Shown here: positions 1-13,964 of the stretch, in pieces | How positions within the stretch are numbered: position 1 is the stretch's first letter | Layout of the letters: the number at the start of each line of letters is the position of its first letter | Source of the DNA: Serinus canaria | Lineage: Eukaryota; Chordata; Aves; Passeriformes; Fringillidae | DNA length: 64,000 nucleotides | Assembly (NCBI RefSeq): GCF_022539315.1 | Contig: NC_066316.1 | Coordinates: forward strand, 59,025,994 to 59,089,993 | Direction of reading: 5' to 3' | Notes under the pieces: generated by a model | What the model was told of the DNA's origin: nothing | The model's input: the letters and a program-made list of their open reading frames with translations, nothing else | The model's database searches: none | Translations under genes and position numbers: made by a program

Positions 1-240
1 GCCTCGATGCGAGCGCTCCTTTCACTCGGTATTTTAACGAGGAGTGGCTGTCCTAGCGCTCGCCCCGCGGCCCCGCGGGGGGCTGCAGCCAGCGGGATTT
101 GGCGTCCCTCAAAATAAGCGGCTGTAGCTTAGGGCGGCGATAATTAGCAGTAATTTAGCAACGGAGAATAGCCAGTCTTGCTCTGAATGTGCTCTGCTTT
201 CCGCAGCCCCGGGCGCTCTGACCGCTGGCAGTAATGGCTC
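1..240. promoter_or_regulatory. Right edge of a GC-rich, CpG-containing block (possible CpG island shore)
   Basis: The first 110 bases are markedly GC-rich with clustered CpG dinucleotides (for example the run of CGC and CCGCGG motifs near 58-80), and a second small CpG cluster lies near 205-225. GC content then falls to the AT-rich background. In vertebrate genomes such blocks usually mark promoters. The block is cut by the window start, so its size, strand and gene cannot be judged. I see no open frame or splice donor that ties it to a gene. Confidence 0.5.
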
Positions 241-3200
241 TGTACAACTGTGCAGCTCTGGCTCTACAGTCTCGTGTTGGGAATGGCCTCAAGGGTGATA
301 AATTACACAAAGAATAGAAATTTTGAGTTTACCTGCAGTTACCGAATAGACCTTAAAAACTGACTGGCAAGGAGAGAGAAAAGGACGTAAAGTTATGCAC
401 ACAAGATTATAAGAGTGGCTGGAACCTGTGGAGAAACATAAAAAGGGCAGTGTATGGGAGAGGCCGCTTGTCTGAGGGAAGGAAGGGGAGATGGTCTTTT
501 CCTGCTTAAATAAAGACTTGGTGCCTCTCAGAAGCCGAATGAAGCCAAATCCTGTCAGGGCGTTGGGTGGGAGAAGCCAAGCTAAATGCCACCTGGTGCT
601 TCTGCTGACTGGCTTATCCATGTAAACCAGACCTGAGGGAGCAGGTGGAATGTGTGCACATAAAGATTCCTACTTTCATTTGTAAATAGAACACGGATGG
701 TGTTATGACTCATCAGTAGAGGGGTGATATTAGTTGTAAATTCTCATCAGGCTGAACTCGTGAGTTTTTAACTTTGGCAACCAGCCCGCTCTTGAGCATC
801 GAGTTGTTGGCTAAGAAGCCCTTGAATCTTATAATACATTTCCACAAACGTTATAGCTAGCAAATCCTCAGTTTTATACCATACACTTCATTACGTTCTC
901 ACCTTGCAAAACAAACTACTGAAAGGTGCTGGCCCAGAAGCCACAGCACAACTCCATGAGCTCCCTACATCCACAGCAAAGTTCAATATGGGAGGTAGAA
1001 TATACCCTCCCTGTTTTGCCCAGGGGGCAAGAGGGGAGAGAAATAAAGAAAGAAAAGGGAAAGAGAGTACAAAGAATATCACAGATCCTCAGATCCCGCA
1101 TTGGTCCTGCTGTGTTGGAGGGTCTGGAGCTGGCATAATGAGAAAGAGAGAGTATGATAGGGCCTGACCTGTTTTCTTTTATAGATAACCTGGTGCAAGC
1201 CTTTTGCATAAACCAGATCTTTTGCCCTGTTTTGTTGATGCGTGCACAGCCAGCCCTTGGAGCCCTCCCACGGGAGGTGAGTGGGGACAGGGACACTGAG
1301 CACAAGTGTCAAGATGAAGCAGGAAGTTGGGTCAGAACAGTTCTGCCCCACCTCTATATCTTTAGATCTCACCTTTCCCATTGTAACAGTCGCAATGTTT
1401 GAGACAAAAAATGCTTGTGTCTGGTTTTCCATAGATGGCAAAAGCAAATAAATAAAATAGGATGGTTGGAGGAAACAGCATATCTGCTGCAGGTTAGAAG
1501 CTGGTTGAAAGAAGAGTGAAAAATGAGGCCATTTTCTGTATTTGGCTACTCTTTTTACAATTATTTTGATCCATTTTGAGCTGTGTTTGCTATTCCCATT
1601 GAATTTTTATTTGATTTCCATAGTTCTGTAGAGGCCAAAGGTTGAATGTGATGCAGAAATCCAAGTTCTGTGAGATCCATGAGAAGCTTTAGGATGAGGC
1701 TTCTGGCAGTTTTGAATCACATTTCATTTAAATATCAGCTATCATTAGGAGACTAAATGCATAAGTGGTCATATCTTCCTAGCCCATTTCCATTGCAGTA
1801 CTTCCATAAAACTTTGATTCTAGAGAGTTATAGATCAAATACTGGAAAAAAATGGGTTTGGAATTAGGTGTATTTTTTATAAATATGAATTTAAAAAGGA
1901 ATTTGGATCTGAAACTACTCCAAATCAACTCATTAAGTTTTTTGCAGAAATATTCAGCAAGAAAACTTCAGGAAAAAACACTTCTGTTTGAAAAATTGAC
2001 TGGGGAGTCCAATGTAATGTTTAAATTAAGATAGCATTTAATAGTGCTCTCAACAAATGAAAATGCAGTGCATTTTATGAAGCTAAAATTGTCTGTAACC
2101 AGCAACTAGTAGCCTGGCATTAAAATGATAAATGCCTGTAGATGTATTCTTTGGTCACACAACTTGCCTGAATATACTACCTCCAAGATGAGAGGAAGTG
2201 AGAAATTAAAAGTACCTCAGCTAGAGCTGGTAGCAATTCCCGTGAATTGTCCCTGCAAGTCACAGAAGTGGTGTTGGAGGGAAGCATTCGATTGAGGAGT
2301 AGAAAGATGAAGTAACAAATTGTGACTTTTCTGCCTGTCCAAATACTGCACAAGTTTCACTGAGATCACTGACCTGATGCCTGGCAGAAACTGCTTTTCA
2401 TTACTGCTTAGGTTTGGGCTAAAGCCAGCACTTTAACAATTTTCTGTGGCCTTCCCTTTATTAAAGAAAGTTTCTGATTAACCTCTCAGCAGTACAGTTG
2501 TCCCTTCAAAGGAAAAAAAAAAATCACATTATGACAGCTGAGTTACACTGGCAGAAAGAGGAAGCAGGGTCAGGTCTGTGGTTGTATTTGCTTACACAAC
2601 TGCACTGCCAATGCCTGTTAGCCTCTCACCTACCTTTCCTTCTCTTAATGTACCCACCAATTTCAGGCAAATTCTGTAGAGTGTTAGAGGATTCAGAAGT
2701 ATGATATTCCCACAGCTTTCCTGAAAGTGGGTGTTTTGGGAGAAAAGAAAGATCAATTTCAGTCCCAAATGAGGGAAAGAAGAAACAGGGCTGTGTGCCT
2801 GTTTTTCCAAGAGTGGTTGTCCATGAGTATTGGCCAACTCACATGTTATCAATACATATTATGTCTTATCTTATTCAAGCAAGAGATACGGGGGAGCTAT
2901 GAGCTAGGAGTATTTGGAACATGACTCACTGAGGGAAGTTAGGTAGTAAAAAGGCAGGAACGGGATGTGTTGCAGGGAGCCTAGGAGGAGACATTGGGAT
3001 ATTGTGTAGGACATGGGAGGGAGTTGAAGGTATTGTAATGAGAGGGCATGGAAGCTGTAGGGGAAGCTTGGGTTGTTGTGATAAGAAGGGAGGACATAAC
3101 TGATACAAAACAAGTTTTCATTACTGTCACTGCTTTGCAGCATCTTGTTTTCTGACAAACGAAGAAGAATAACAAGCTGTGACCTGATAGTAATAATAGA

Positions 3201-5777
3201 TTTGCCAGAGAAACAAAGAAAACTTTGAGCTGCAGTACTACAGATAATGGAAAATGAGAGGTAGAGGAGTGTCTAGGGTAAGGTAATTTAATGCAAAGGT
3301 CAAAAAGCAAGTAGTCTGGAGTCTCTACAATAACTAGTATAAAAGGAAGAAGTGCGTGAAGATGCTATCAGATATAGTTAATAAATAGAAAATGTATTTG
3401 ATTGACAGCTGACAGGAAAAATAATATAAATAGATATTTTCATGATCTATTGATCACAGGCAGTTCATTTACATTTCAGGAGGAGGGAACAGAACAGCAG
3501 AAGGCAGCTAAAAAATTAACTGCTTACCAAGAGGAGCAGCTCTTGCTACCCTCTGGATAGCGACCTGTTGCTAGGGACGTGGGCTAAAGATCAGCATAGA
3601 CAAACAAATGCTGTGAATGTCAATGTAATATTTCAGACACTTCCAGGTTCCTCCAGGATTTTTGAGGAATGACATCTGTTGGGTGGAGAGAAGATTCACT
3701 TAACAAAGTGTGTCAATAATATCTTTGCCAACTGGCTTGCCACCCTCATAAGGATGGCTTTAAACTAGGTTGCTGAAAGATGGAGAAGCAGTCCCACCAG
3801 ACCTAAGCTGGAGAACTGGAAGAGCTAAAAGCTGTTGTGCAGACAGAGGGGTAGTGGTAGATAATGGGAATGCAGATGCAGGATAGAATGATAGCAGAGA
3901 TTGCCTGGAATTTAGGGGGACCCCAGTAGGCTTGAAAAGTGGAACAGCAGATGCTTGCTACATAAAATTCAACAAAGACAGTTGTAAAACCTTGCATCTA
4001 GCACCTGATGGGTTTTAGCCAAAATGGTTGGATGCATTTGTGCCCTAACTTAATGGTCCATGACATATTTGACCAACTTGGACTCTTCACTGGGTTCTAT
4101 TGTTAGGTGTAATCTCTAGCCTGAACTCCTACAGTATTTGCTCCCTGAACATAATTAGCATTTATTAAAGCTAATTTATTGCTTTACCCCTTCACCTTGC
4201 AAATTGTATCTATGCTTTTCCTCATCTAATCTTCCTTTCATTTTTCTACACAGAAAATCCACCAGAAATCATGTAAATCCTCATTCTGCTGCAGAGTTAC
4301 ATCATCCTTTCCTAGTCAACAAAATCAGTCTTCCTTATGTTGCTCCATCCACCATCATGTTGAAAGAAGATATTAATTTCTTTAGTTTTGTCTCAGAAGC
4401 AAAAAATCCATCACTGTGGTATACATCACTACATTTTCTAAAATGTAAGGTAATTAGAATACAAATAATATAATGGAGTATCTCTAGTGGTTCATATTTT
4501 GTAATGTGAGTAGATAGGTTTCTGTTTGCTAAATATTTATATACACACAAACAAAACTATAAAATAGAAAATAAGTCTAAGTGATTTTGATTACCACAAT
4601 CTTGTTTTTCTGATTCTTGACAAATATAATGTGGATTGAAGCAAAAAGTTGCCTGTCCTGGAGATCCTTAAGCATGCTAGTCTGCAGGGTGAAGACAACA
4701 TTCAGTTTGATAGGAAACCTTCACACACCTGCAATATAAGGGACTGTACACTGAAATAAAAGCAGATTTCATTTTCACTTTACTAAACCCACTCCAGTTT
4801 TTAGCTCTAGAGGTCAAGTTAGGTTTGATCTGGAATGTCCAGTTCCCTGGAGCTGTTCTTTTTTCCTGACTGAAAAAGAGGTTTGAAAAAAGCATGTGCA
4901 GGGGAAAAGTGGATGGAAAGTGTTTAAGTAAGAGAAGACACTGCCTGCAATTAAAAAGTTTAAGTGAATATGCTCAACTACATGTGGAAGTCATGCAGCT
5001 GACACTAACTAGATCCTGCATTCCTTGAGCAAAAGACACTTTACTGGGAGTCTTAAGGAAATAAAGAATGCTGTTTTGAATCCAGAATTCATATTATTCC
5101 AGATGTGGGTGGGGGAAATACGTATTTACTTACTAAACTGAAAAATCTTGATTTTATGCTGCCAGTCTGTTCTGTTTCTTGCACTCCTCTCTGCTCTTGT
5201 TCTTCTGTCTCTCCCTTCAGACACAAGCTTATTTTTTAGCTCTGTCTTCCTACCTTCTCAATCTTCAGGTATTGTACAAGCACGCTGTATTTGTGACCAC
5301 GATGCAGGCTTTGTGTGTGGCCTTGTATCTATTTCCTTCTCTTATCCATAGATTTTCTGTCAAGTTAGGATGTCTGTGGAATAAAGGCAGTATCTTTCCT
5401 GCATGTCCAATAAAGAAAAAACAAATCTATGTTCCTTATTGCCAGAACATATTAGAATTTTTCCTGAAGTTCAGCTCTTCATTCTCTCTTCATGCATTTC
5501 TGGTGTGTACCTGCTGTTTTTCCTAAGAGGAGCCCAGACATTAGTTCACAAGCACTACCAGAGCTTCTGACACTTGCTCATTTAGGCTAAGGTGTGAATG
5601 TATGTGCTTTGGGACTTTTCACCAGTCAATAAAGACAGAGGCTTATGTGAACTGTAATTTGTATAATAAGTAAGTAGTTGTTCTAGAGATGCTTTACTCC
5701 CTCCATGAACAACCAGGATTGTGTTGCTTAGGCACAACTTCTAATTTGCATGTTGGTTAGAAGGCTGATGTTGGGTG
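241..5777. other. AT-rich noncoding stretch, no gene recognised
   Basis: Open frames here are short (at most about 130 codons), overlap one another on both strands and show no recognisable domain. Purine-rich patches near 1020-1075 and 2930-3060 account for several of them. I see no CR1 or LTR signature. It could be intergenic or intronic. Confidence 0.6.
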
Positions 5778-5829
5778 AAATGGATCAACGTTGGTTGTTG
5801 ATCCATTTATGATAACAAATTTGTTATCA
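5778..5829. repeat. Two adjacent inverted repeats (12-bp-arm hairpin followed by a 20-bp perfect palindrome)
   Basis: The arm AAATGGATCAAC at 5778-5789 is matched by its reverse complement GTTGATCCATTT at 5797-5808, with a 7-base spacer. Directly after it, 5810-5829 is a perfect 20-bp palindrome centred on AAATTT (TGATAACAAATTTGTTATCA). Both can form hairpins or cruciforms. No flanking target-site duplication or longer terminal repeat is obvious, so a miniature transposon is not demonstrated. The GATAA half-sites in the palindrome resemble GATA-factor sites, but that is only a motif match. Confidence 0.85.
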
Positions 5830-8800
5830 CCTGGTTTAGAATTAAGAAAATTACTTCATGTTTTAGCCCAAAACTTGCTCTGGCAAAGTCTTTTGAAGCG
5901 CAGACAATTAAATTCAACATCCGCTGTCTAACTGGAAACACTTGAGTCAAAACAGCATTTCTTGATTGTTATACTAACCCTCATCACTTTGGAAGAACCT
6001 GCCATGGCTATGGCTAATGTTGCAAAGCTTGAGTGCTCAGAAAACTTCACGCAGTGTAGGTTTTTGTGATCCTGCCAAATTAGAGCCTACCTAGGAAGAA
6101 ATAGTTAAGCGGTGTTGTTTTATGTTTCACATGAATTTTGAAATTGATTTACTCCTGGTGTTGCTGGGTGTAACCATGGAAAAAAAATCTCACCCACCTC
6201 TCACATCAGCAGTCTCTTAAGTCTGTTTATGTTTAACCTAAAGTCTAGAACAAAAAGGCAGTGATGCTCAAAATACCTTTCCTACTACATATTCAGGAAA
6301 ACAGTAACTTATTGTTTGAAGAAGAAAAGCGCCCCTGACCTCAACAGAAATGAGAGATCTCAATTCTAACATTGGTTTAGCTACCACTCACACTTGGAGC
6401 AATGTGATGTGGCATCCAGTTTCTGTCACTGAAATCTCTTAATAGTTATTGGATCCATCTGTATGTACGGATCTGAGGCTATTCACCACCTCTTTGCTGA
6501 TGATGGAGTTTCATGATCCTCTTCTTGAGGCTCAAGGTTTTAATTTATAAAATCACAAGGATGAACCAGTTCAAAGCTCCCTTGTTTACAATCATGATTT
6601 TAACCTAGATCAAAGACATTAACTCATGTCCACATTTTAGTATGACAAAGCATGAAAGAAAAACTACAATTAAAGAAAAACACATTCTGACTAATGGGGA
6701 AAGGGACACATTTTAATTCTCCAGATTAGCACACTGCTATGTCTTTAATAGATTATATCATACAGTTCTTATTCAATACTGCAGACTTTTGTTGAGTCAC
6801 TTTCAATTCACATTCATACTCTGGCACTAGATGAACTGCAATAACTGAAAGGGAGGAAAACATTTGCATTTCCTGTAGTACATCTAACTTTCAGTCCAGG
6901 CTAGAACAATGTTTTAAAAATCCCTATTGAAAGAACCATATTTGGGTCATTTTGACAGACATCCAGTCTGTCTCCATAAGCCAACATGTGACTATTATCA
7001 TGTATCTATAAAAGTGGACTAACAGCTGTTTAATATAGCTAGTATAAGGTGAGGAGATGGAGGGGGAAAACATCTCCTCAGGGCTCTAGAAGAACTGTAG
7101 TTCGTTTGGTCTGATGAAAGCTATTTGGTCTTACCACATGAACTTGTACCCATGTAGGAAAGAAAACAAAGTGGTGTTATTTGGTGTTATTTTTATTTAC
7201 TTTCTGGATGGTTTTCATTTTAAGAGAGCTGGACTTGCTTATATGTAAGAGAATCAGTCTACAGCTTAAAAGTCATGACAGCTTACACATGCTTTGATAC
7301 ACTGAAAGGAAGGAGCTCAGGCACACATCAAAATGTACTCTATCAAAAACTCTATTTGTGGTGGGCATCCAGGGAATCGTTGAATTTTTTTGACACATAA
7401 CTCATACTCGGTTCAGAATATTCAGTATGAGATATACTTGCATTGTGTTTTGGCCAAATGCTGGAACTCCCCATGAAACAAAGCATGACAGGGTGACAGA
7501 ACTGCTGTCTTTCTACTTTGCACTGATTCCTAAAAACATCATCAAGATTTTGAGCAAACATATAAGCATCAAAATTGAAAATAACAGACAAGTTGAAAAT
7601 AGCAGACAAATAATACTACGGGACATGTAGGTGTCTTTCTGCTGTGTCTTGGCAAAATGGTATCTACAATCCTAAGAACAACCTTCCTCACAACACAGCT
7701 CTCTTAGACAGGTAAGGTGCATGGAGACTTTCAAAAGGGTGAAATAATACCCAGAAAAAGGTTGCTTTATGCTTTTGTGAGAGTTGGGAAGGCAATAATA
7801 GGATCCTTCACTTGAGGTAAGTTCTGTGAAAGAACTAATGCTTTCCTGAAGTGATGTAATATAGCAAGGATCTCTTCTCTTAACTGATGAGGAGAAGGAC
7901 CTTCAGAAAAACGAGGGAAAAAAGCAAACTGAATTGCTGAACAATATGATGAGCTGCACTTGTGTCAAGTGGGGCTACAGCAGGCTTTACCAATTTCATA
8001 CTGTATTTGCAAGACTCCAGATACTCATGGGATGTAGCACTAATGACAGTTGACTTGTCATATCCGTGTAATTAGAATGATAATTAGGGGGATTTCAGAG
8101 AGGGGAGTGTGATTAGGTAGAGTTCACTGACTTCTCATGGGATTTGGCAAACTAAGGGGCCTTTGTGCCTTTGAAAATAAGGTATGTACTTGCTTTTGTA
8201 AATGTTATGTCTTACCCATTCATCTCCAGCCTCGGTCAATATTCTGCTTACATTTGCTGTGTAAGTTCTTTTAAAATTGCATGTTCTACAGTCCATTGTC
8301 TGCCTTACAGTTGAATCTCTTTTCACTCAAGTCTCAAATGACCCAAGGCCCATAATTGTCCTTTGTGGTTAGTTGACATCTTTCAAATCAGGGTCAAACT
8401 TCTGCCACTGAAACCTTGTCGCACTTGATTTTTATGATAACGTTGACTCATGATTATCCCACGTTTCTGCATTGCTTTTGGAGGATTTGTTTTATTCCTT
8501 GACCCCTTTATGTATACCTTTAATTTCTTACTGTCTTCCATCTAATGAACAAGTTACTATCTTTATCAAATTCACTCTCAGGTTTTTTTCTCCTTCATAT
8601 TTTTCAAATTAAGATCTCAGCCTGACTTTGACGATCTGTTTGTGAATGTCTGGCTTTCAGCCTATGTGCAGCATCATTAAACATGGTTTGTCCTCGTCCT
8701 TGCTCTCCATATTCCTTCAGTCACCAGGAGGCACAGCTCCTGCCAGTCAGTGAGTTCTTATCACATAAGCATTATGTTTGTCTCAAACCTCTGAAAGCTC

Positions 8801-11800
8801 TTCTCTCAATCTGTCATGTTTTAGGCAGAAGTTAACTTTTTACCTAAGATAGAGTCTTGTCAATATAAACTGTAATGCTTACTATTGAAATTCTTGTCCT
8901 GATCTTCACCTTATGTCTAAAGTACTGGAACTGGTTTTTATATGTGTGGGTTTTTTTGTTTGTTTGGGGTGGATTTTTTTTTTTTTTTTTGTGGCCTTGA
9001 AAAATGCAATTTAATTCTAGTGTACAGTGATTTAGAATGTCTTTGGAAAGGTAATTTTTTTCTACAATTTCAACTTTTGCAATATAACCTATCTTAAATG
9101 CCTCTTCAGCTTCTATATTTTAGCACACAACTTAGATGTCTTGCCTTTTATTCTTTATGGTTAATGCCTGCCTAAATTATCTTGTCCTTAATACTGAGAA
9201 GGTTGATTTCTTTCTCTGAAAGGTTTGTAACTTAAACAGGAGCTATTAGTTGTGCTTGCATAGCTCAAGAGAAGCAGAGTCCAGATCTTAACAACTGGCC
9301 TTGGGTACTGTGACCTGGATGGCTGTGTTTGATGCGGCTGTACATCTGGATGGGCTGTACTGGGCTTCTTGACCAAGCAAACAGCCCAGAGAGAATATTG
9401 CACTAATTAATTTGTTCTGCTCCCAGTGTGAATTTAAGTCATTCAGAAGCAGCTCAGATATCTGTGGACAGTGCTGTGTTAGTACTGTGCAGACACGGAA
9501 TCTATGGCTTTTTCCTGCACTCCTTCTGTTTGAAAAAATACCGCCGTTAGCACAGCAAAACTGCTTTGTTGTTCTCGTTTAAACTGTTGTTTACTATGAT
9601 ATTGCCAGAAAAAAAATCCCAAACAACAACAGCAATAATCCTTACAACTGCTGAACTAATAATGCACCAAGACAATCTTCTAAGCCGTTTAATGCTTGTC
9701 ATATGGCTCCCTGGTGTATACGGCAGTCTATCTAGCTCAGATGGAGCTTCTCTGCTTTATAACCAAGGAAATGGCCACCACTAAAATCTCTCCTATGAAA
9801 ACTGAACAAGGTAACTTCTTGTTTGTGTGATAAGTATCAAGCCTTGACAAAAGAGCTGGTATCCTTTGTAAACCTTTATTTTAAAATCTCATTTTAAACT
9901 ACTAGTAGATAATTTCAGAAAAACACATAAGAATTCCAGTAAATCATATGTCATAAAAGACATATCTTCTTATAAATACCTATTTCTGAATCTTTTAAAG
10001 TATTATTACTTTAAAAGTTTACTGTCCCCCAGGTGTATTTATAAAGATTTCTAAGTGATTTTTTTCATCCAACACTGTTGAAAATGGTCCAGTTTAATTG
10101 CATGAGAATGACATCCATGTTGGTTGAAATCCAGGATGTAAAGCCTTAATAAAAGCTGTACTAGAAGGAATAGTCTAGAGAATTATAAAGTGGTTTATAT
10201 TTTATTTTAATCTGCTTTTTTGAAACTGGCATTTTCATATACTTTCTCTAATTTACACCATAAAAAAGGGAATGTGTATATTGCCTCTCTACAATGAGGA
10301 CAAGAGAATATTTAATAAGTCCTTTGCAGAAAAAAGGGGGTATATGCTTACTGTCATTATGCTGTATAGAGATTTTACAGTTGCTACACGACCACTAGCA
10401 CACTGGAAGGAGACAGTAGCTTTTGGAATACCAAGGCAATTTCTGCCAAAAATCAGGAAAAATCAGGAAAAAACTCTGTTGTTGTTGTGTTCCTGCTTTT
10501 ACCCACAGACTGTACATGCCTAACAATGAGTTAAAGTTGAGAATAACTACATTTAACTGAGTTAGCTTATTACAATGTTATGACTACATTGATACTTCTG
10601 GGTGTAAACTGAAAATAAAGTGTCTAAGTTGTTTGGAAAATGCATATTTCCATACTAAAAACCATCTTGTGCTAGTTTTCATAGGCTTTGTTATTGAGTG
10701 TTCACTGTGGGGTTGCTCTATGCTCCTTACTCCAGGGAAAGGAATCTTTGCCAGAATTAGGACTTCATGAGAAGGTCCTGTACATTACAAACCAGACATG
10801 GAAGGTTATTAGGAACTGGCTGAACCCTGCACAGAGGCTGACAATTCTTCTCTCTCCTTATATATTCTACCACACCTGATTATTTTTAGGTATGTGAAAC
10901 CTGTGTCTTTAGTACTGCCAAACTGTGTGCCCCTGTCTGCCTTGTTAGTGCCAATTTTATGGGAAATGCGTCACAGTCTGTACTAATTGACACTGGCTTT
11001 AAAAAAAAAAAATGTACAAGAAAATTTTAAATACTCTCTTAAAATATTTGCCTAAACTATGCATGCAAATGTAGGCACAGTAGAATTGAAAGTTATTTGT
11101 ATCCTTAATAATTTCTCAAAGATTGGGACAGTTAAGTATGGAGCAATTTTAATTTTATCTTTTGGTCCTTTAATAATTCTTTTTCCATAGTTATGATTGG
11201 AATTTGTAATGGCAGGGGAGATTCTGACAGATAACGTTTCACAGATTTTACAGCTCTCCTAGAACAGAGTAGCAACTATTGGAGTTTATTCAGTGCCACA
11301 ATGTCGAATTCATGGGATATTTTACTTCTGATGTCAGTAGGGCCTGGATTATTGCCCTGGTGCTGTGGTTGCCCAAGATGGAATTCTATCCATCCTGCAG
11401 TAAAAGACAAACTTGCTGTATCTTCAGTCAGAACAGAATTTCACACTTCAGGAATAACTCAAAATTATTCCACTTTGGTAGCAGATCTGCTTTAAGACTC
11501 ATCTCCCAGCTCCTTTCCCCACTCCAGCAGTGCACATTTGCCCCTGAACTTCTGAAGCAGAAGAAATGAGAATGAGAACATTGAAATAATTTGGATTAAC
11601 AATACCTTAAAAAAATTAGTTCTGTGGGGTTTTTAATGTGTGTAATTTTAATGAGCCACCTTATCCTAGAGTCCAGAGGCAACTCTGTCCACAAATATCT
11701 TTTTTGATAGATCAGACTGGGAGCAGTAAACAGAGCTCATCAACGTGACCTGAGCTGGCTTTGCTGCCAAAAGCAGTGCTACACAGTTCCACAGCCTTCA

Positions 11801-13930
11801 TGTGTATAATAAGTAGCTTGTACACGAAGGGAAAAGATGCTGTGTTCTTTTCATGATACATGGAGAAGAAAGAGAAGAGACATTTTGGACAAGAAGATGA
11901 TGTTTGTTGGGTTTTCTTACTTACTACACTCCTTGAATATCATGAAGAACATAACCAAAGGTCAGAGAACTGTGGTCAAAAGTACTGAGAATATCAAATA
12001 TAAAATATAGAAGTGATTTGATAGCCTAGTTTCCTTAGGCCCATGCAACTGCTTTCAGCCATTGCCCTTTATCATTTGAAGTCAGTGACCAATTTCAGCC
12101 ATATGTGCAACAGGATAGTCATCTTAAAGACAATGAATTTGTAAAAAAAGCTTTGTTAAAAAAACCCCTACAGTTAGCAAGAAGAGAAAGGAAAATAATT
12201 CTTTAGCAGAGGGAAAGGTTCTCAGCTCTGCTACCATGCTTCCTCCTGGTTAGCTGCCGTTTATCCTGTCTTTTGTCTGAGGCAGGTGCCACAGGAGAAC
12301 CTGAGATCACTGCAGTGGGGAAGGAGATTTCAGGACCAAAAGACATTAAAATCTTTACCAAACCAGACTCTAATAGTTGTGCTGCTCAGCCAAACATGTT
12401 GTTTCCTCTTAAGCAGCTACAGCACTTTTGTAACATGAGTAGAAAGCCCATTAGCTAAGGATTCTCTGGCAAGGCAAAGCTGATTTTCATTGTGAGATAA
12501 AAATAAAACTGTTTAAAAAGAAATAAAGAAATAACTTCCTAAACAGCTTGAAGGAAACAGGAGAAAAGACCTCCCTTTTTTCTTCTTTCCTCTTTGCCGG
12601 ATACAAGGCTTACAGTCCCCCGGAGCACAACACCTACAAATGAGTGGAATTTGATAACTCATTTTTAATTACCGCCTTTATCTGCACTTCTGTAAAACAA
12701 ACAAATTAAAAAGCCTAAAACTGGGCTTGCACAGGGAAAACCTAGGTGTTCATACGACTAAATTCACCACACTTCTCTCTGCAATATTTCTCTTTTCTTT
12801 ATTCTGACTTTTGAATCTGCCCTGATGCCCTCATCTGACACAGCAACTACATCAGGGAGAGAGAAAACAGGATAGGCTTTCACTTTTGTCTGGCAGCACA
12901 AGCTTGCATTCTGTGCTTCGGAGGTTTTCAGAGGCTCTTTATTCCATGTAATGTTCCTGGAGTGGAGAAGCGTATCTTTTGTTCTTCCTTATAAAGGGAT
13001 ATTTTTATACACAAAGATATACAGTACACTGAATTACAAGAGTTTTTATGTATTGGATTGTGAGGCTTTAGCACAGAAATTTCTGATGATTATTTAATTC
13101 TGCCTTACCCAAAGCATTTAACTTCAAAACCTTTAAAGCATAGATGAATCAAAGCCTCAGAAACATATCAACTAATTGAAGTGACATCAAAACCAAAATG
13201 AGACTCTTAATTTAAACAGGTTCCACTCCTAGCATGCTAAACATGCGGCCTGCCTATATGTGCTAAGCTGCATTGTCTCAGTATACATATGTATGGCTTT
13301 ATATACTTGCAAGTAATTAAAATAGGGAGGACAGATGTACATCTTCCCTGCAAATAGAAACAATTCTTTTATGTTTAAGCATATCTCCTGTTGTTTTAAA
13401 TGTAGCTTCCACATTTTTGCTATGACATTGTGTACATCCAAAGTGACGAAGTCTGTATAGGTCTTCTGATTCCTTTAATATCGTTTCCATATTAGATAGC
13501 CAGATGGTGGAGAGCGATAATACTCTGTACTAATCACTTAGGAAGTCCACAGAGTGGTGCTTTGAGATTTAGACCCACAGCCACTGCCATCACTCCTTTG
13601 ATGGAAAGCCACAGATACTATTCCAACCAATTGAATGTTTTCAAATATATCAACACTGAACAAATTATCTAAACAGGAAAAAGACTGACAAATACCATTC
13701 AGTGCTAATGAAGAGAGGGTTTTGTCCAAAGGAAATAATTGCATTCACAAGGATCAGAGACCAACATGGCATTATGCAATAGTATTTATACACAACTAAA
13801 AAAGTATTTTTTCATTTTTTTATAACTATCACAAATAGAAGAGACTTGCATTGCTAAGTTACTTCCCCCCCAAAAAAGAAAAAAGCTTAGGAGCAGAAAT
13901 TATCTCAATTAGTTCCTTAGTGTTTGATTT
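5830..13930. other. AT-rich noncoding stretch with a T17 run
   Basis: No gene, RNA gene or known repeat family is recognised. A homopolymer of 17 T lies at 8974-8990, preceded by a T/G-rich patch. A short tandem repeat of a 10-mer (AAAAATCAGG, two copies) lies near 10448-10467. Open frames are all below about 100 codons and featureless. Confidence 0.55.
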
Positions 13931-13964
13931 TTAATTCCACACTGAATTTAATTCCACACTGAAT
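13931..13964. repeat. Perfect 17-bp tandem duplication, two copies
   Basis: TTAATTCCACACTGAAT at 13931-13947 is repeated exactly at 13948-13964. It looks like a simple slippage duplication. Confidence 0.9.
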
